NCBI RefSeq assembly: GCF_027579695.1
Contig: NC_083577.1
Location: 34,627,698 to 34,691,697, forward strand
Length of the DNA: 64,000 bases
From: Neoarius graeffei
Lineage: Eukaryota; Chordata; Actinopteri; Siluriformes; Ariidae
Direction: 5' to 3'
Below are positions 21,535 to 32,270 of this stretch, piece by piece; position 1 is the stretch's first letter, and each line of letters starts with the position of its first letter. The position numbers and the translations under genes are program-made. The notes below the pieces were generated by a model. That model saw only the letters and a list, made by a program, of their open reading frames with translations. It did not search any database and had not been told where the DNA came from.

Positions 21535-23165
21535 GTCAGCTAGTACTGTGGTACCATGATATATTTTACAGTAAAAAAAAAAAATCAAATCTTAACACCT
21601 CTAGATGTGAGGATTTTTTAAAATTGCACTAGACTAGCAACACAAAATATGACTTCAGTTAAAATACATACACTTAATAACGTAGAATTTATTTTCTAGA
21701 TTTTAAAAAAGTGGTGCATAATTGAACTAGGCGCTTGAATAATTAAAACAAATTCTTTTAACGACATCAGCACACTGTCAAATGAGCAGCTGATGAGCAA
21801 TTCCAGCGTTATGGATGTGACATTTGGACTCAAAATGGCAACAACTGACCTAGTTAATTTTTATTCCTTTCCAGTATTTTAAAATTTGTTGTATATTTTT
21901 AAGACCTCTCATATTGGAGAAGTCATGGGAAAAAAAGAATTCCCATAGTACATTTAGAACTCTAGAAAATGCCAAAAAAGACATGCGTTATGGATGTGAC
22001 GGAAAAAATACCCCATTTCCAGGGTGACTACACATATTCATCAAACTCTGTGAAATTGCAAACATAATATCCAAATGCAGGCATGCATTTAATAAAGGAG
22101 TCTTAGCTGAAAATAAAAAAAGCCTTTGTTTAAAATATTTTCTATTTCAAGCAGAATCTAGGAAGAAAAAAATCAGCGTTATGGATGTGACATAATTCCG
22201 TTATGGATGTGACGCATCTGAAATAGACAAATCAGCAATTTAACCACCATAACCCTTTGAAAAACTCTCTAAATATCAGCTAAAACTATCAAAGTTCTTA
22301 AATAATATTTAGGATGGCTATTGTTTTGCTGTTTTGTGGATTTTAGCATACATTTCTGTGGCTTGTGGCAATAATATAGAATTGTACATGATCAAAGTTG
22401 ATTTTAGCTTGGGCTTTACATTATAAGAAAGAAAGACTGACAGTGACACATTAGGTTGGTTACAAATTGGTTCAACTTATTCACATCTGTAAAATACAGG
22501 CCTAGGTGAGATCTCTGGGAGTGGTTTTGATGTATTACATGTTGCTTTATTTTTGCATGGTGAGGTTGACATTTACATGGAATTGCCCCGATGTCAGCTA
22601 ATTAGCGAGTCACAGTACAGCAAAAAATATAAAGTCATATTATATTATGTTTCCAATATCGACAAGAAGAGCACAGAGAACCCCCAAAATTATCCCCGAC
22701 ATGGAAAAACTGTCAAACACTGTTATTATTTACTCTGACACACCTATATTTTGCTCGCCAGCTGTTTGTTGCGCCAGCTGTGGCGTCCCTCCTCAGAGAG
22801 CTAATCACTGTTAGCAAAACAGCAGCGAGCTAACGGCTAACTGTCACGCGCATCCTTGAACAATGACATTTACTTTCCGTGATCCTGCATCACACAGAGC
22901 TCCTGAGCACATCTCCATCCACTCACACACGCGTCAATTACACTGTCAAGGACATTTTAAAAAAAGCGACTCTTCCAGAACCGTATTTATACATTTATAT
23001 ATTCTAATGACTCACCTGAATGTGTTTACAAACTGTCATACTCTGCTGTGCAGCATAAACGCGGCCCGGAGGAAACTGACCCTGGCGAATAAATGGTTCC
23101 GCTCGCCCTCTCGTTACATCCTGTGACTAATCTTCAGTCAATAATAATAATAATAATAATAATAA
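21481..23165. other. Unassigned AT-rich region with a repeated CGTTATGGATGTGAC motif
   Basis: It holds (AAT)n tracts at 21505-21532 and 23141-23166. The 15-mer CGTTATGGATGTGAC occurs at 21807, 21986, 22177 and, directly preceded by C, at 22199. No coding exon or terminal repeat is identified. Around 22740-23125 the base composition is less AT-rich and has no repeat signature. Confidence 0.5.
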
Positions 23166-23298
23166 TACACTACTTGTGTATATATATTAAAAACCACATG
23201 GATACCTGGCCATTACACCCGTATGTGCTTGTTGAACATCCCATTCCAGATTTAGATTCTTTCTTTCTTTCTTTTTTATTTAATTTAAGTGATAACCT

Positions 23299-23582
23299 CC
23301 AGGTGGTGTAGTGGTTAGCGCTGTCGCCTCACAGCAAGAAGGTTCTGGGTTCGAGCCCAGTACCAGGCAAGGGCCTTTCTGTGTGGAGTGTGCATGTGGG
23401 TTTCCTCTGGGTGCTCACAGTCCAAAGACATGCAAGTTAGGTTAACTGGTGGCTCTAAATTGACCGTAGGTGTGAATGGTTGTCTGTGTCGGCCCTGTGA
23501 TGACCTGGTGACTTGTCCAGGGTGTAGCCCAGCTTGCCTGCAACCCTGTAGAACAGGATAAAGCGGCTAGAGATAATGAGAT
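23299..23582 (+). repeat. DANA/Mermaid-type SINE with internal deletions
   Basis: The tRNA-like head, core and GATAAAGCGGCTAGAGATAAT tail are present, but part of the core is missing. Confidence 0.85.
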
Positions 23583-23596
23583 GGGAATAACCTCCA

Positions 23597-23967
23597 GGTG
23601 GCACGGTGGTGTAATGGTTAGCACTGTCACCTCACAGCAAGAAGGTCCTGGGTTCGAGCCCCGGGGCCGGCGAGGGCCTTTCTGTGCGGAGTTTGCATGT
23701 TCTCCCCGTGTCCACGTGGGTTTCCTCCGGGTGCTCCGGTTTCCCCCACAGTCCAAAGACATGCAGGTTAGGTTAACTGGTGACTCTAAATTGACCGTAG
23801 GTGTGAATGTGAGTGTGAATGGTTGTCTGTGTCTATGTGTCAGCCCTGTGATGACCTGGCGACTTGTCCAGGGTGTACCCCGCCTTTCGCCCGTAGTCAG
23901 CTGAGATAGGCTCCAGCTCGCCTGCGACCCTGTAGAACAGGATAAGCGGCTACAGATGATGGATGCA
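23597..23967 (+). repeat. DANA/Mermaid-type SINE
   Basis: A near-complete plus-strand copy, from GGTGGCACGGTGG to GATAAGCGGCTACAGATGATG. Confidence 0.88.
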
Positions 23968-24104
23968 TGGATGGATAATACACTACTTGTATATAGTAAA
24001 AACCACATGGATACCTGACCATTACACCCGTATGTGCTTGTTGAACATCCCATTCCAGATTTAGATTTTTTTTTTTTTTTTTTTAATTTAAGTCATAACC
24101 TCCG

Positions 24105-24982
24105 GGTGGCACAGTGGTGTAGTGGTTAGCACTGTCACCTCACAGCAAGAAGATTCTGGGTTCGAGCCCAGTGGCCGATGGGGGACTTTCTGTTGTGTGT
24201 GGAGTTTGCATGTTCTCCCTGTGTCTGCGTGGGTTTCCTCCGGGTGCTCCGGTTTCCCCCGCAGTCCAAAGACATGGAGGTTAGGTTAACTGGTGACTCT
24301 AAATTGACCTTAGGTGTGAATGTGAGAGTGAATGGTTGTTTGTCTCTATTACCCCTTTTCCAGCAAATCAGTTCCAGGGCAGGTTCAGAGCCAGTGCTTA
24401 GTTTGGAACCGGGTTTTCTGTTTCCACTGACAAAGAACTGGCTCTGGGCCAGAAAAACCGGTTCCAGGGTAGCACCAGCTCTTTGCTGGGCTAGAGGAAA
24501 GAACTGTTTATGTCAGCAGCGGGGCGGAGTTGTTAAGACCAACAACAATAGCAAGACCATGAGAGGGCGCCATTTTTAAATAAGCGATGAGATATCATGG
24601 ATGCAGTAAAGCCGCAGTCATCCATTATTGTTGTTGTTGTTGCTTCTTCTTCTTCTTCTCCGTGTTGTTGTTGCTTCGATGTTTGTGCCAAGGTTTATGC
24701 AAACGCAGCAACGTAACTGACGTATACAGTGACGTAATGACGTGGCTCCCCTTAGCACCCGAGCTATGGAAAAGCAAATTGGTTCTCAGCTGGTTCGCAA
24801 GTTGAACGAGTTGTGAACCAGCCCTGGAACTGATTTGGTGGAAAAGGGGTATATGTATCAGCCCTGCGCTGATCTGGCAACTTGTCCAGGGTGAACCCCG
24901 CCTCTTACCCATAGTCAGCTGGGATAGGCTCCAGCTTGCCTGCGACCCTGTACAGGATAAGCGGCTACAGATGATGGACGGA
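24105..24982 (+). repeat. DANA/Mermaid-type SINE split by a nested element
   Basis: The head and core end at 24349, and the 3' part resumes at about 24852 with GTATCAGCCCTG and runs to the GCGGCTACAGATGATGG tail. Confidence 0.85.
24350..24851. mobile_element. 3-bp-target element (TACCCCTTTTCC ends) inside the SINE
   Basis: The ends TACCCCTTTTCCA and TGGAAAAGGGGTA are perfect inverses. TAT flanks both sides (24347-24349 and 24852-24854). The interior has GAACCAGC/GGTTCC-rich inverted segments and a (TTG)n/(CTT)n patch at 24627-24660. No transposase. Confidence 0.7.
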
Positions 24983-25049
24983 CAACAGTTTGGACAACAG
25001 GTTGGGCTAATTGGTGGCTCTAAATTGTCCATAGGTGTGAATGTGAGTG

Positions 25050-26212
25050 TGAATGGTTGAGAAGAGAAAACCTCTATAATAATCCAGGCAACAGGGAACC
25101 ATTACTGTAACATTCCCTAGACACTTTGATGGCTGAAGCCGTCAGAGCGGCCACATCACTGTAGTGATATGCCAAAAATGGATGGAATAATTTCCACTAG
25201 GTTTTGGAGTGCGGCTGTAAGGATTTGTGCTCACTCAGCCACATTCATGAGGTCAGGCGCTGATGTTGGGCGAGGAAGCCTGGGTTGTAGTCGGCTTTCC
25301 AGGTCATCCCAATAGCATTCAGAGGGCAAACCCATATTTGCCAAACCCCAGAGAATGAAAAGCAATAGATCAGATTGCACAACACAGTTGCTCCCTTCTA
25401 GGAGGTCTGGAGGCATGCCTCACTGGAAAATTTGGGGGGTGGGGTGTAAAATGGTGCATTCTCCTGCATACTGAGTGCCATATTTGAAGAAAATTGATTG
25501 GGAAATCGGACCAGCGTACTTCAAATAACATATGCTTCTAACCTTGCATTGATGCTTTGATGCTGAATGAGCCAACAACCAAGTCGCCTTGAACCTGTTA
25601 TCATAGCAATTTTTTTCTTCTGAGTTTTCATTGTTAGTGATCACCAGAGTGTGTTTGGTTTTAACAAATACTTTTGTAAAATTTGTTGTAGTATGTGACC
25701 TCATTGCCAATTGGCTAGAACCATAACAAGAACCAATGGAATGGTGCAATAGAGCGATACAATTTAGATTCAACATCATTGTCGCGTTGTTTCATTGGCT
25801 CTCGGCTTCACTCCATGACAATTTGATGCTATATATTTGTATCCCCTGTGCCGAAAACAGCTGAAACCAGGTCAGAACAGCAAATCCAACAGTGTTTGCT
25901 TAATTATTTTGTAATGTGGTAGTTTTTAGAACTAAAATTGGTAGGCGGTGTTCACCTGTCAAAATCAGTAGACTACCATGTGAATTGGTAGAGTTGGCAA
26001 GTATGCAAACCATGTCTTCATGGAGCTCACTTTGTGCACAGAGCCATTGTCATCCTGGAACAAGTTTAGGCCTCTTAGTTCCAGTGAACAGAAATCTTAA
26101 TGCGAAAGCATACACAAAACATTCTAGACAATTGTGTGCTTACAGGTTTGTAGCAACTGTTTCAGGAAGAATTGTATATGGTCGGGTGTTCACGTACTTT
26201 TGGCCATATAAC
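25050..26212. mobile_element. Diverged Tc1-like remnant (TATGGCCAAAAGT family) with an unidentified insert
   Basis: Segments at 25085-25420 (CCTAGACACTTTGATGGCTG, GGTCAGGCGCTGATGTTGGG) and 26008-26212 (TTCATGGAGCTCACTTTGTG, TTTTGGCCATATAAC) match relatives in this window. The AT-rich block between them (about 25424-26000) is foreign to the family and I do not recognise it. Confidence 0.5.
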
Positions 26213-26253
26213 AACTTTCCTTGCCGTTGTATTGTTCCTCTCTCTTTTTATTA

Positions 26254-26468
26254 ACTTCACCAACTGTGTTGGAGGAGGTTATGTTTTCTCCTTGGTTTGT
26301 TTGTTTGTATTTTTCCCAATGTAACTCAAAAATTAGTGAACGGATTTGGATGAAATTTGGTGGACAGCTTTAGTATTATCCTAGGTTCAAGTGATTTGAT
26401 TTTGATGTTGATAATATGTGGCTTGGCGGAGGTACGGTACGCACTCTACCAAGTGCCCTTCTAGTTTG
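26254..26468. repeat. ACTTCACCAACTGTGTTGGA-type interspersed repeat
   Basis: It shows TTGGAGGAGGTTATGTTTTC, GAACGGATTTGGATGAAATT and GGCTTGGCGGAGGTAC, a repeat seen widely in fish genomes. Its class is unknown to me. Confidence 0.55.
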
Positions 26469-26519
26469 AATATTTTTCTCCCATGTACTGCTGAATTGTA
26501 TTTTTGTTGCACAGTTGCA

Positions 26520-26905
26520 TCCATCCCATCCCATCCATCCATTATCTGTAGCCGCTTATCCTGTCCTACAGGGTCGCAGGCAAGCTGGAGCCTATCCCAG
26601 CTGACTATGGGCGAAAGGCGGGGTACACCCTGGACAAGTCGCCAGGTCATCACAGAGTTGACACATAGACACAGACAACCATTCACACTCACATTCACAC
26701 CTACGGTCAATTTAGAGCCACCAATTAGCCTAATCTGCATGTCTTTGGACTATGGGGGAAACCGGAGCACCCGGAGGAAACCCACACAGACATGAGGACA
26801 ATATGCAAACTCCACACAGAAAGGCCCTCATCGGCCACGGGGCTCGAACCCAGAACCTTCTTGCTGTGAGGCGACGGTGCTAACCACTACACCACCGTGT
26901 CACCC
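26520..26905 (-). repeat. DANA/Mermaid-type SINE, full length
   Basis: A minus-strand copy with a 12-bp target duplication TGCACAGTTGCA at 26508-26519 and 26906-26917. Confidence 0.92.
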
Positions 26906-26917
26906 TGCACAGTTGCA

Positions 26918-27265
26918 GAATATTTTAATTTTCCTTTTCTGCCCAGTTTCTCAGTTTTTCTGTTTTTTTTTTAAATTTTACATTTTATTCTGCTTTTCTT
27001 TTTCCCTCTCTCTTCTGTTTCTTTGCTTCTCTTTTCTTTTTAGATGTGCCTTCAGGTATAAATTTGGACAGTTTAACACAGCAGCATTTATTTTCTGACG
27101 GGATGAGGGAAAGTAAAAAAAAAAAATTTAAATGTTACTAAGCCCTTGCAATGGAACTGGTTGATTGATATAACACTGAATTTGAGAAAAGATTGGTCAT
27201 GAATGAAGAATATATTGAATTTAAAAAAAAACTCTATTATTGTTGTTATTGCTGTAGGAAATGAA
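26918..27265. other. No feature recognised
   Basis: A pyrimidine-rich stretch (about 26960-27030) followed by AT-rich DNA. Nothing coding. Confidence 0.4.
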
Positions 27266-27277
27266 TAAAATTAGACT

Positions 27278-27651
27278 CATCTCATCTCATTATCTCTAGC
27301 CGCTTTATCCTTTTACAGGGTCGCAGGCAAGCTGGAGCCTATCCCAGCTGACTACGGGCGAAAGGCGGGGTACACCCTGGACAAGTCGCCAGGTCATCAC
27401 AGGGCTGACACATAGACACAGACAACCATTCACACTCACATTCACACCTACGGTCAATTTAGAGTCACCAGTTAACCTAACCTGCATGTCTTTGGACTGT
27501 GGGGGAAACCGGAGCACCCGGAGGAAACCCACGCGGACACGGGGAGAACATGCAAACTCCACACAGAAAGGCCCTCGCCAGCCCTGGGGCTCGAACCCAG
27601 GACCTTCTTGCTGTGAGGCGACAGCGCTAACCACTACACCACCGTGCCGCC
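27278..27651 (-). repeat. DANA/Mermaid-type SINE, full length
   Basis: A minus-strand copy with a 12-bp target duplication TAAAATTAGACT at 27266-27277 and 27652-27663. Confidence 0.92.
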
Positions 27652-27663
27652 TAAAATTAGACT

Positions 27664-27964
27664 ATTTGGGCCAATATCTTAAAAATAGTCTACCATGTTC
27701 TTACAACATTAGAAGATGTGGATGATGAATTTGGAGACATTTTTTTTTATCCTGTTACTGGAATGTGATTTATTGATGCCATGAATAACTACGCTCCTAA
27801 GTATGTTACTCAGGATAAAAGTAAAGGCCTAAATAAATGACACCATATCCCAGATGACCAAACGTCATTAAAAATGGTTTTCAGTAAGCCTTGGAGAAAA
27901 GGAAAACCTTGTTCTAGAGAATATACTATAAATAATTTCCTTCACATGTGTATAAGTAGTTGTA
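27664..27964. other. No feature recognised
   Basis: AT-rich DNA without terminal repeats or exon signals. Confidence 0.4.
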
Positions 27965-28575
27965 GTTTAGTGGTAAGGTGGTGCAGTGCGTTATGTTGCC
28001 ACCTCACAGCTCCAGGGTCCCTTGGTCCATCCTGGGCTCAGGTTGCTGTGGTGTTTTTTGTCTTCTCCCCATGGTTTCTTCTGGGTTCTCTGGTTTGCTC
28101 TCACCTCTCAAAACATGCAGGTAAGTAAACTGGCTATGGTGAATTGCCCCTAGATGTGAATAAGTCTGAGAGTGAGGTGTTCTGCCCACCGCGAGTTGGC
28201 CTAGTGGTTAGTGTGTCCGCCTCTCGATCAGGAGATCGCGAGTTCTATTCACGGTCGGGTCATACCAAAGTCCATCATAAAAATGGTACCTACTGCCATC
28301 TGGCAAGGCATGCTGCAATACAGATGCGAGTGGGATAACCACTCTCAAACTCTCACGGTTACCAGAGGACTAGCCCTCCACTGTAACTCTAGCTATGTAA
28401 TAGGTGTGAGGGCTACGGAAATGGAGATCGGCGCTGCCCTATGCATTCCATGTGCCACATGGCGTGGGAAGGACTTTGAGGTGTCCTGCAATGGACTGGC
28501 CTGGTGTTATCGGGATAGGCTCTGAATCCACTGCGACCCCAACCAGGATAAAGCGCTTGCTGAAGCTAAGTGAAT
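27965..28575 (+). repeat. Older V-SINE-like repeat split by a second tRNA SINE
   Basis: The left part has CCTCACAGCTCCAGGGTCCC, CTGGGTTCTCTGGTTT and AAACATGCAG. The right part (28490-28575) has ATGGACTGGC and GATAGGCTCTGAATCCACTG ending in GATAAAGCGCTTGCTGAAG. The order matches a V-SINE-type core with an L2-like tail. Confidence 0.6.
28186..28477 (+). repeat. tRNA-derived SINE (GTTGGCCTAGTGGTTAG family), nested
   Basis: The head has box-A-like TGGCCTAGTGG and box-B-like GAGTTCTATTC motifs, followed by GGTCATACCAAAGTCCATCA. A target duplication GAGGTGTTCTGC / GAGGTGTCCTGC lies at 28174-28185 and 28478-28489. A second copy of the family is at 49762-50830. Confidence 0.8.
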
Positions 28576-28639
28576 GAAAGAAACAGAATGACTGCTAAAC
28601 AATGAGTGCTACTCAAAAAAGATAACCAAGAGCTACGGG

Positions 28640-28925
28640 ACCTATCATGACTCCCACCTATTACCAACATAGTACGTGCCATGAGGCTAAAATGGGCAGG
28701 TCACATAGCCTGAATGGGAGAAACAAGATCTGTCAAACAAATCACTAAAGGAACTCCTGTCGGTATCAGACCCCCCAGGGAGACCAAGGATGAAATCAAG
28801 TGACAACTTAAGAAAAGACATGACATCTTTAGGAGTAGAGGACCCTATTAGCTGGTGGACCATAGCGAAGGATCGTGATGTCTGGCGAGGACTTGTGAAG
28901 GTGGCTAAGGATCAACTGGGTCCAT
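28640..28925 (+). pseudogene. LINE reverse-transcriptase ORF, extreme C-terminus
   Basis: In interrupted frames the strand reads RLKWAGHIA, PPGRPRMKSSD and WRGLVKVAKD, the RLKWAGH...RPPGRP...WRGL signature at the end of non-LTR retrotransposon polyproteins. Stops and the missing upstream domains mark it as a remnant. The clade is uncertain. Confidence 0.55.
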
Positions 28926-29024
28926 TGCCAGCCGAGTGAGAGAGTGAGTACTCAAAAAAGATGCAGAAGACAATGTCTTGTAGTGTTTGTCAAACAAGTA
29001 AATGGACTGCATGGTATAATTCAT

Positions 29025-29400
29025 CTCATCTCATCTCATCTCATTATCTCTAGCCGCTTTATCCTGTTCTACAGGGTCGCAGGCAAGCTGGAGCCTATCC
29101 CAGCTGACTACAGGCGAAAGGCGGGGTACACCCTGGACAAGTTGCCAGGTCATCACAGGGCTGACACATAGACACAGACAACCATTCACACTCACATTCA
29201 CACCTACGGTCAATTTAGAGTCACCAATTAACCTAACCTGCATGTCTTTGGACTGTGGGGGAAAACGGAGCACCCGGAGGAAACCCACGGGGAGAGCATG
29301 CAAACTCCACACAGAAAGGCCCTCGCCGGCCACAGGGCTCGAACCCGGACCTTCTTGCTGTGAGGCGACCGTGCTAACCACTACACCACCGTGCCGCCCC
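29025..29400 (-). repeat. DANA/Mermaid-type SINE
   Basis: A minus-strand copy with a short deletion in the head region and a (CATCT)n tail start. Target duplication GGTATAATTCAT at 29013-29024 and 29401-29412. Confidence 0.92.
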
Positions 29401-29487
29401 GGTATAATTCATAATTATTTATATTTTAAAATATCATATCATAGTATCAGGCATGATATACCACTAACACTGTTACTGATTAATATA

Positions 29488-29990
29488 CCCTCACCGGCCA
29501 CTTTAATAGGAACTTGTTCTTGATTCTAAGATTCCTGTTCTTGGTTGCAGGAGTGGAACCCAATGTGGTCTTCTGCTGTTGCAGGCTGAGACGCTTTTCT
29601 GCTCACCACGGTTGTAAAGAGTGATTATATGAGTTACTATATCCTTCCTGGCAAGAAAGCTCAAACCAATCTGTCCATTTTCCTCTGACCTCTCTTATCA
29701 ACAAGGCGTTTGTTTCCACCCACAGAGCTGTCGCTCATGCAACGTTTTTTGTTTTTCGCACCATTCTGTGTAAACTCTAGAGACTGATGTGTGTGAAAAC
29801 CCCAGGAAATCAGCAGCACTTTCTGAAATACTCAAACCAGTCCATTTGGCTCAAACCAACACCCATGCCACAGTGAAAGAAAGTCACACTTTGAGATCAC
29901 AGTTTCCCCCATTCTGCCGTTTGAATGAAGTGCACATTAACTGAAGCTCTTGATTTGTATCTGCATGATTTGATGCGTTGTGCTGCTGTC
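29488..29990. mobile_element. TA-flanked element (CACCGGCCACTTT family), 3' end lost
   Basis: It aligns without the insert to the copy at 18561-20121, starting CCCTCACCGGCCACTTTAAT after TA. It loses similarity before the second terminal repeat. Confidence 0.65.
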
Positions 29991-30325
29991 AAGGACTCGG
30001 CTGATTACAGAACTGCATCAAACAGCAGGTGGACGGGTGAGTGTATGTCATTTCTGTTTGTACATTCATATCCACCAATATACTGATTTGATCGGATTAT
30101 ATCCTGTTAGATTGTGTGTAATAGAATTTGTTCCGCATAATAGCATGCTATATTCAGTCATATCGGACTATATATTCACTTTATGCTCCATCAGGTTGGT
30201 AATATTAATATTCCCGGGTCACCATCACACAGAATGGCTATTTGTCTACAAGTGTCACAATTTAGTTAATGCCACAAATGCAAAATTGCAAAACATGCAA
30301 ATATCTTTTTGATTAGATTATGCGA
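29991..30325. other. No feature recognised
   Basis: AT-rich DNA between two elements, with no exon or repeat signature. Confidence 0.4.
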
Positions 30326-31205
30326 CACTGTATGGCCAAAAATATGTGGACACATGACCCATCCTGGCGGCACGGTGGTGTAGTGGTTAGCGCTGTCGCC
30401 TCACAGCAAGAAGGTCCGGGTTCGAGCCCCGTGGCCGGCGAGGACCTTTCTGTGCGGAGTTTGCATGTTCTCCCCGTGTCCGCGTGGGTTTCCTCCGGGT
30501 GCTCCGGTTTCCCCCACAGTCCAAAGACATGCAGGTTAGGTTAACTGGTGACTCTAAATTGAGCGTAGGTGTGAATGTGAGTGTGAATGGTTGTCTGTGT
30601 CTATGTGTCAGCCCTGTGATGACCTGGCGACTTGTCCAGGGTGTACCCCGCCTTTCGCCCGTAGTCAGCTGGGATAGGCTCCAGCTTGCCTGCGACCCTG
30701 TAGAACAGGATAAAGCGGCTAGAGATAATGAGATGAGATGACCCATCCTGTATATGGTTCTTCCCCAAAACTATTGTCACAAAGTCGAAAACACAGAATT
30801 CACCAGAATATCTTTTATAGAATTATAATTTCCATTCACTGTAACTAAGAGGCCCAAACCTGCTCCAGCATGACAACACCTCTGTGCACAAAGTGAGCTC
30901 CATGAAGACATGGTTTGCCAAAGTTGGAATGGAAGAACTCGCATATCCTGCACAGAACCGTGACCTCAACCCAACTGGGATGAACTGGAACACGGCCTGA
31001 ACCCCAGGCCTCCTCACCAAACATCAGCATCTGACCTCACTAACGTTCTTGTGACATTATAGCCACACTCCAATATCTAGTGGAGAGCCTTTCCAGAGGA
31101 ACAGAGGTTATTATAATGGCAAAGGGGGAATGAATCCGGATTGGGATGTTCAACAAGAACATATGGGTATGATGGTCAGATATCCACATGGTTTTGGCCA
31201 TAGTG
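30326..31205. mobile_element. Non-autonomous Tc1-like element (TATGGCCAAAAGT family) with a nested SINE
   Basis: It starts CACTGTATGGCCAAAAATAT and ends GGCCATAGTG. The interior carries TGAGCTCCATGAAGACATGG and CAACAAGAACATATGGG blocks found in its relatives. A SINE occupies 30367-30737. Confidence 0.7.
30367..30737 (+). repeat. DANA/Mermaid-type SINE, full length
   Basis: A plus-strand copy with a 13-bp target duplication ATGACCCATCCTG at 30354-30366 and 30738-30750. It is close to the apparent consensus, so it is probably young. Confidence 0.93.
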
Positions 31206-31214
31206 TGTACAATA

Positions 31215-32268
31215 TTTCTGAGATGTATCTATTACCAAAAACATATGATTCTTCAGCCAAGACCTAAACTGTGCAGAGGGAGTCGAATTTATTTTGGCTT
31301 TTCTTGTAAAGTCCGATAAATATCACTTATACTCTGTGGTTCTGAGCCCTTGAATTACTCTTGGTGGCTGATCTGTAAACTTGCCTGGATGTCGGTGGAG
31401 AGTCTGCAGAGGAGAAGGGGGAGGAAGGAGAGGGTGGGGGTCATAAGGGCAGATAGAAGATTGCAGGCTAATAGGCCGAAGCTGGCAGTACTTGTAGCTA
31501 GCCCAGTGTCCATTGTCCAGGTCCCTCACAGGAAAAGAAACATTATTCAAGTTTCTTTCAGGCCGCAGAGCAGAAATACAGTAATTATCATGGGGACGTG
31601 TTTAAATCTGTGAACTCCCCTCCCTGCCTCTCCCCCTCTGCTCCCCTTTCTATTTGCTCATTGTCTTGGCCTATTTCAAAAAGGCTCCTCTAATGAAGGA
31701 CATGAAGGCCTCGGCTAATGGCCTCAAATAATTCCTCTCTGTGCCATTGTAGAGGGATAATGGTGATGTGAGCCCCAGCTGTAAACTCACAGACTCCATA
31801 TTGCCCCTGACACACACCGAGTTGCTTGTGAAATCATGCTAAATGCTAATATGCCCCAGAAAAATGCAGAATCTCTTTTTTTTTGTCTTCCTGCTCCCCC
31901 CTTCCCCTTTTTTGAGAGTCTATTAGAGGAGTCAGCCGGCCCCTGTAAGTGACATTCGGAAAGAGAGGGAGGAGTGCAGGAGGAGGACCTTTTCAAATGG
32001 CTAAACCGGTACAAAGGGCCGAAGCGCTCAATGTTGAAATGGTGAAATTACCGACAAATATGAAATGGTAATCCTTCAGATGGCTGTTTGCAGTAATTCA
32101 ACATTTACATAACATTTGACCCGAGTTCAAATTAAACAATTATTTCTGAATGATATAAGCCGTTAGGTGATGATACCAACTATACGACAGTTCACCTAAA
32201 AATCATGTTTGGCTACATATTCACCTTTTGAAAATGTTCCTCTCTCTCTCTATAAATATATATATACA
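31215..32268. other. Repeat-free island, possible conserved non-coding sequence
   Basis: About 1 kb with no SINE, transposon end or long open frame. It has mixed G/C-rich and AT-rich blocks, TAATTA-like and ATTGT-like motifs, and a (CT)n/(TA)n patch at 32241-32268 just before the next transposon. In this repeat-dense window such an island could reflect selection against insertion. This is inference. Confidence 0.3.
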
Positions 32269-32270
32269 TA

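Larger units (their letters stand above)
23166..24104 (+). repeat. Local direct duplication (about 0.8 kb spacing) including a SINE
   Basis: The block from ACACTACTTG to CCCATTCCAGATTTAG occurs at 23166-23250 and again at 23978-24062. Each copy is followed by a T-rich tract and TTTAATTTAAGT.ATAACCTCC, and then by a SINE head. The block itself is a fragment of the TATGGCCAAAAGT Tc1-like family. Confidence 0.65.

Noticed and set aside
23442..24053. Open frame of 203 codons, and many 80-140-codon frames with recurring MQVRLTGDSKLTVGVNVS- or MSLDCGGNRSTRRK-type sequence
   Set aside because: These are translations of the two strands of the DANA/Mermaid-type SINE and recur wherever it does.
30367..30440. 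Possible tRNA genes at SINE heads
   Set aside because: A- and B-box-like words are present in every SINE copy, but no cloverleaf with an intact anticodon arm is formed. They are tRNA-derived SINE heads.
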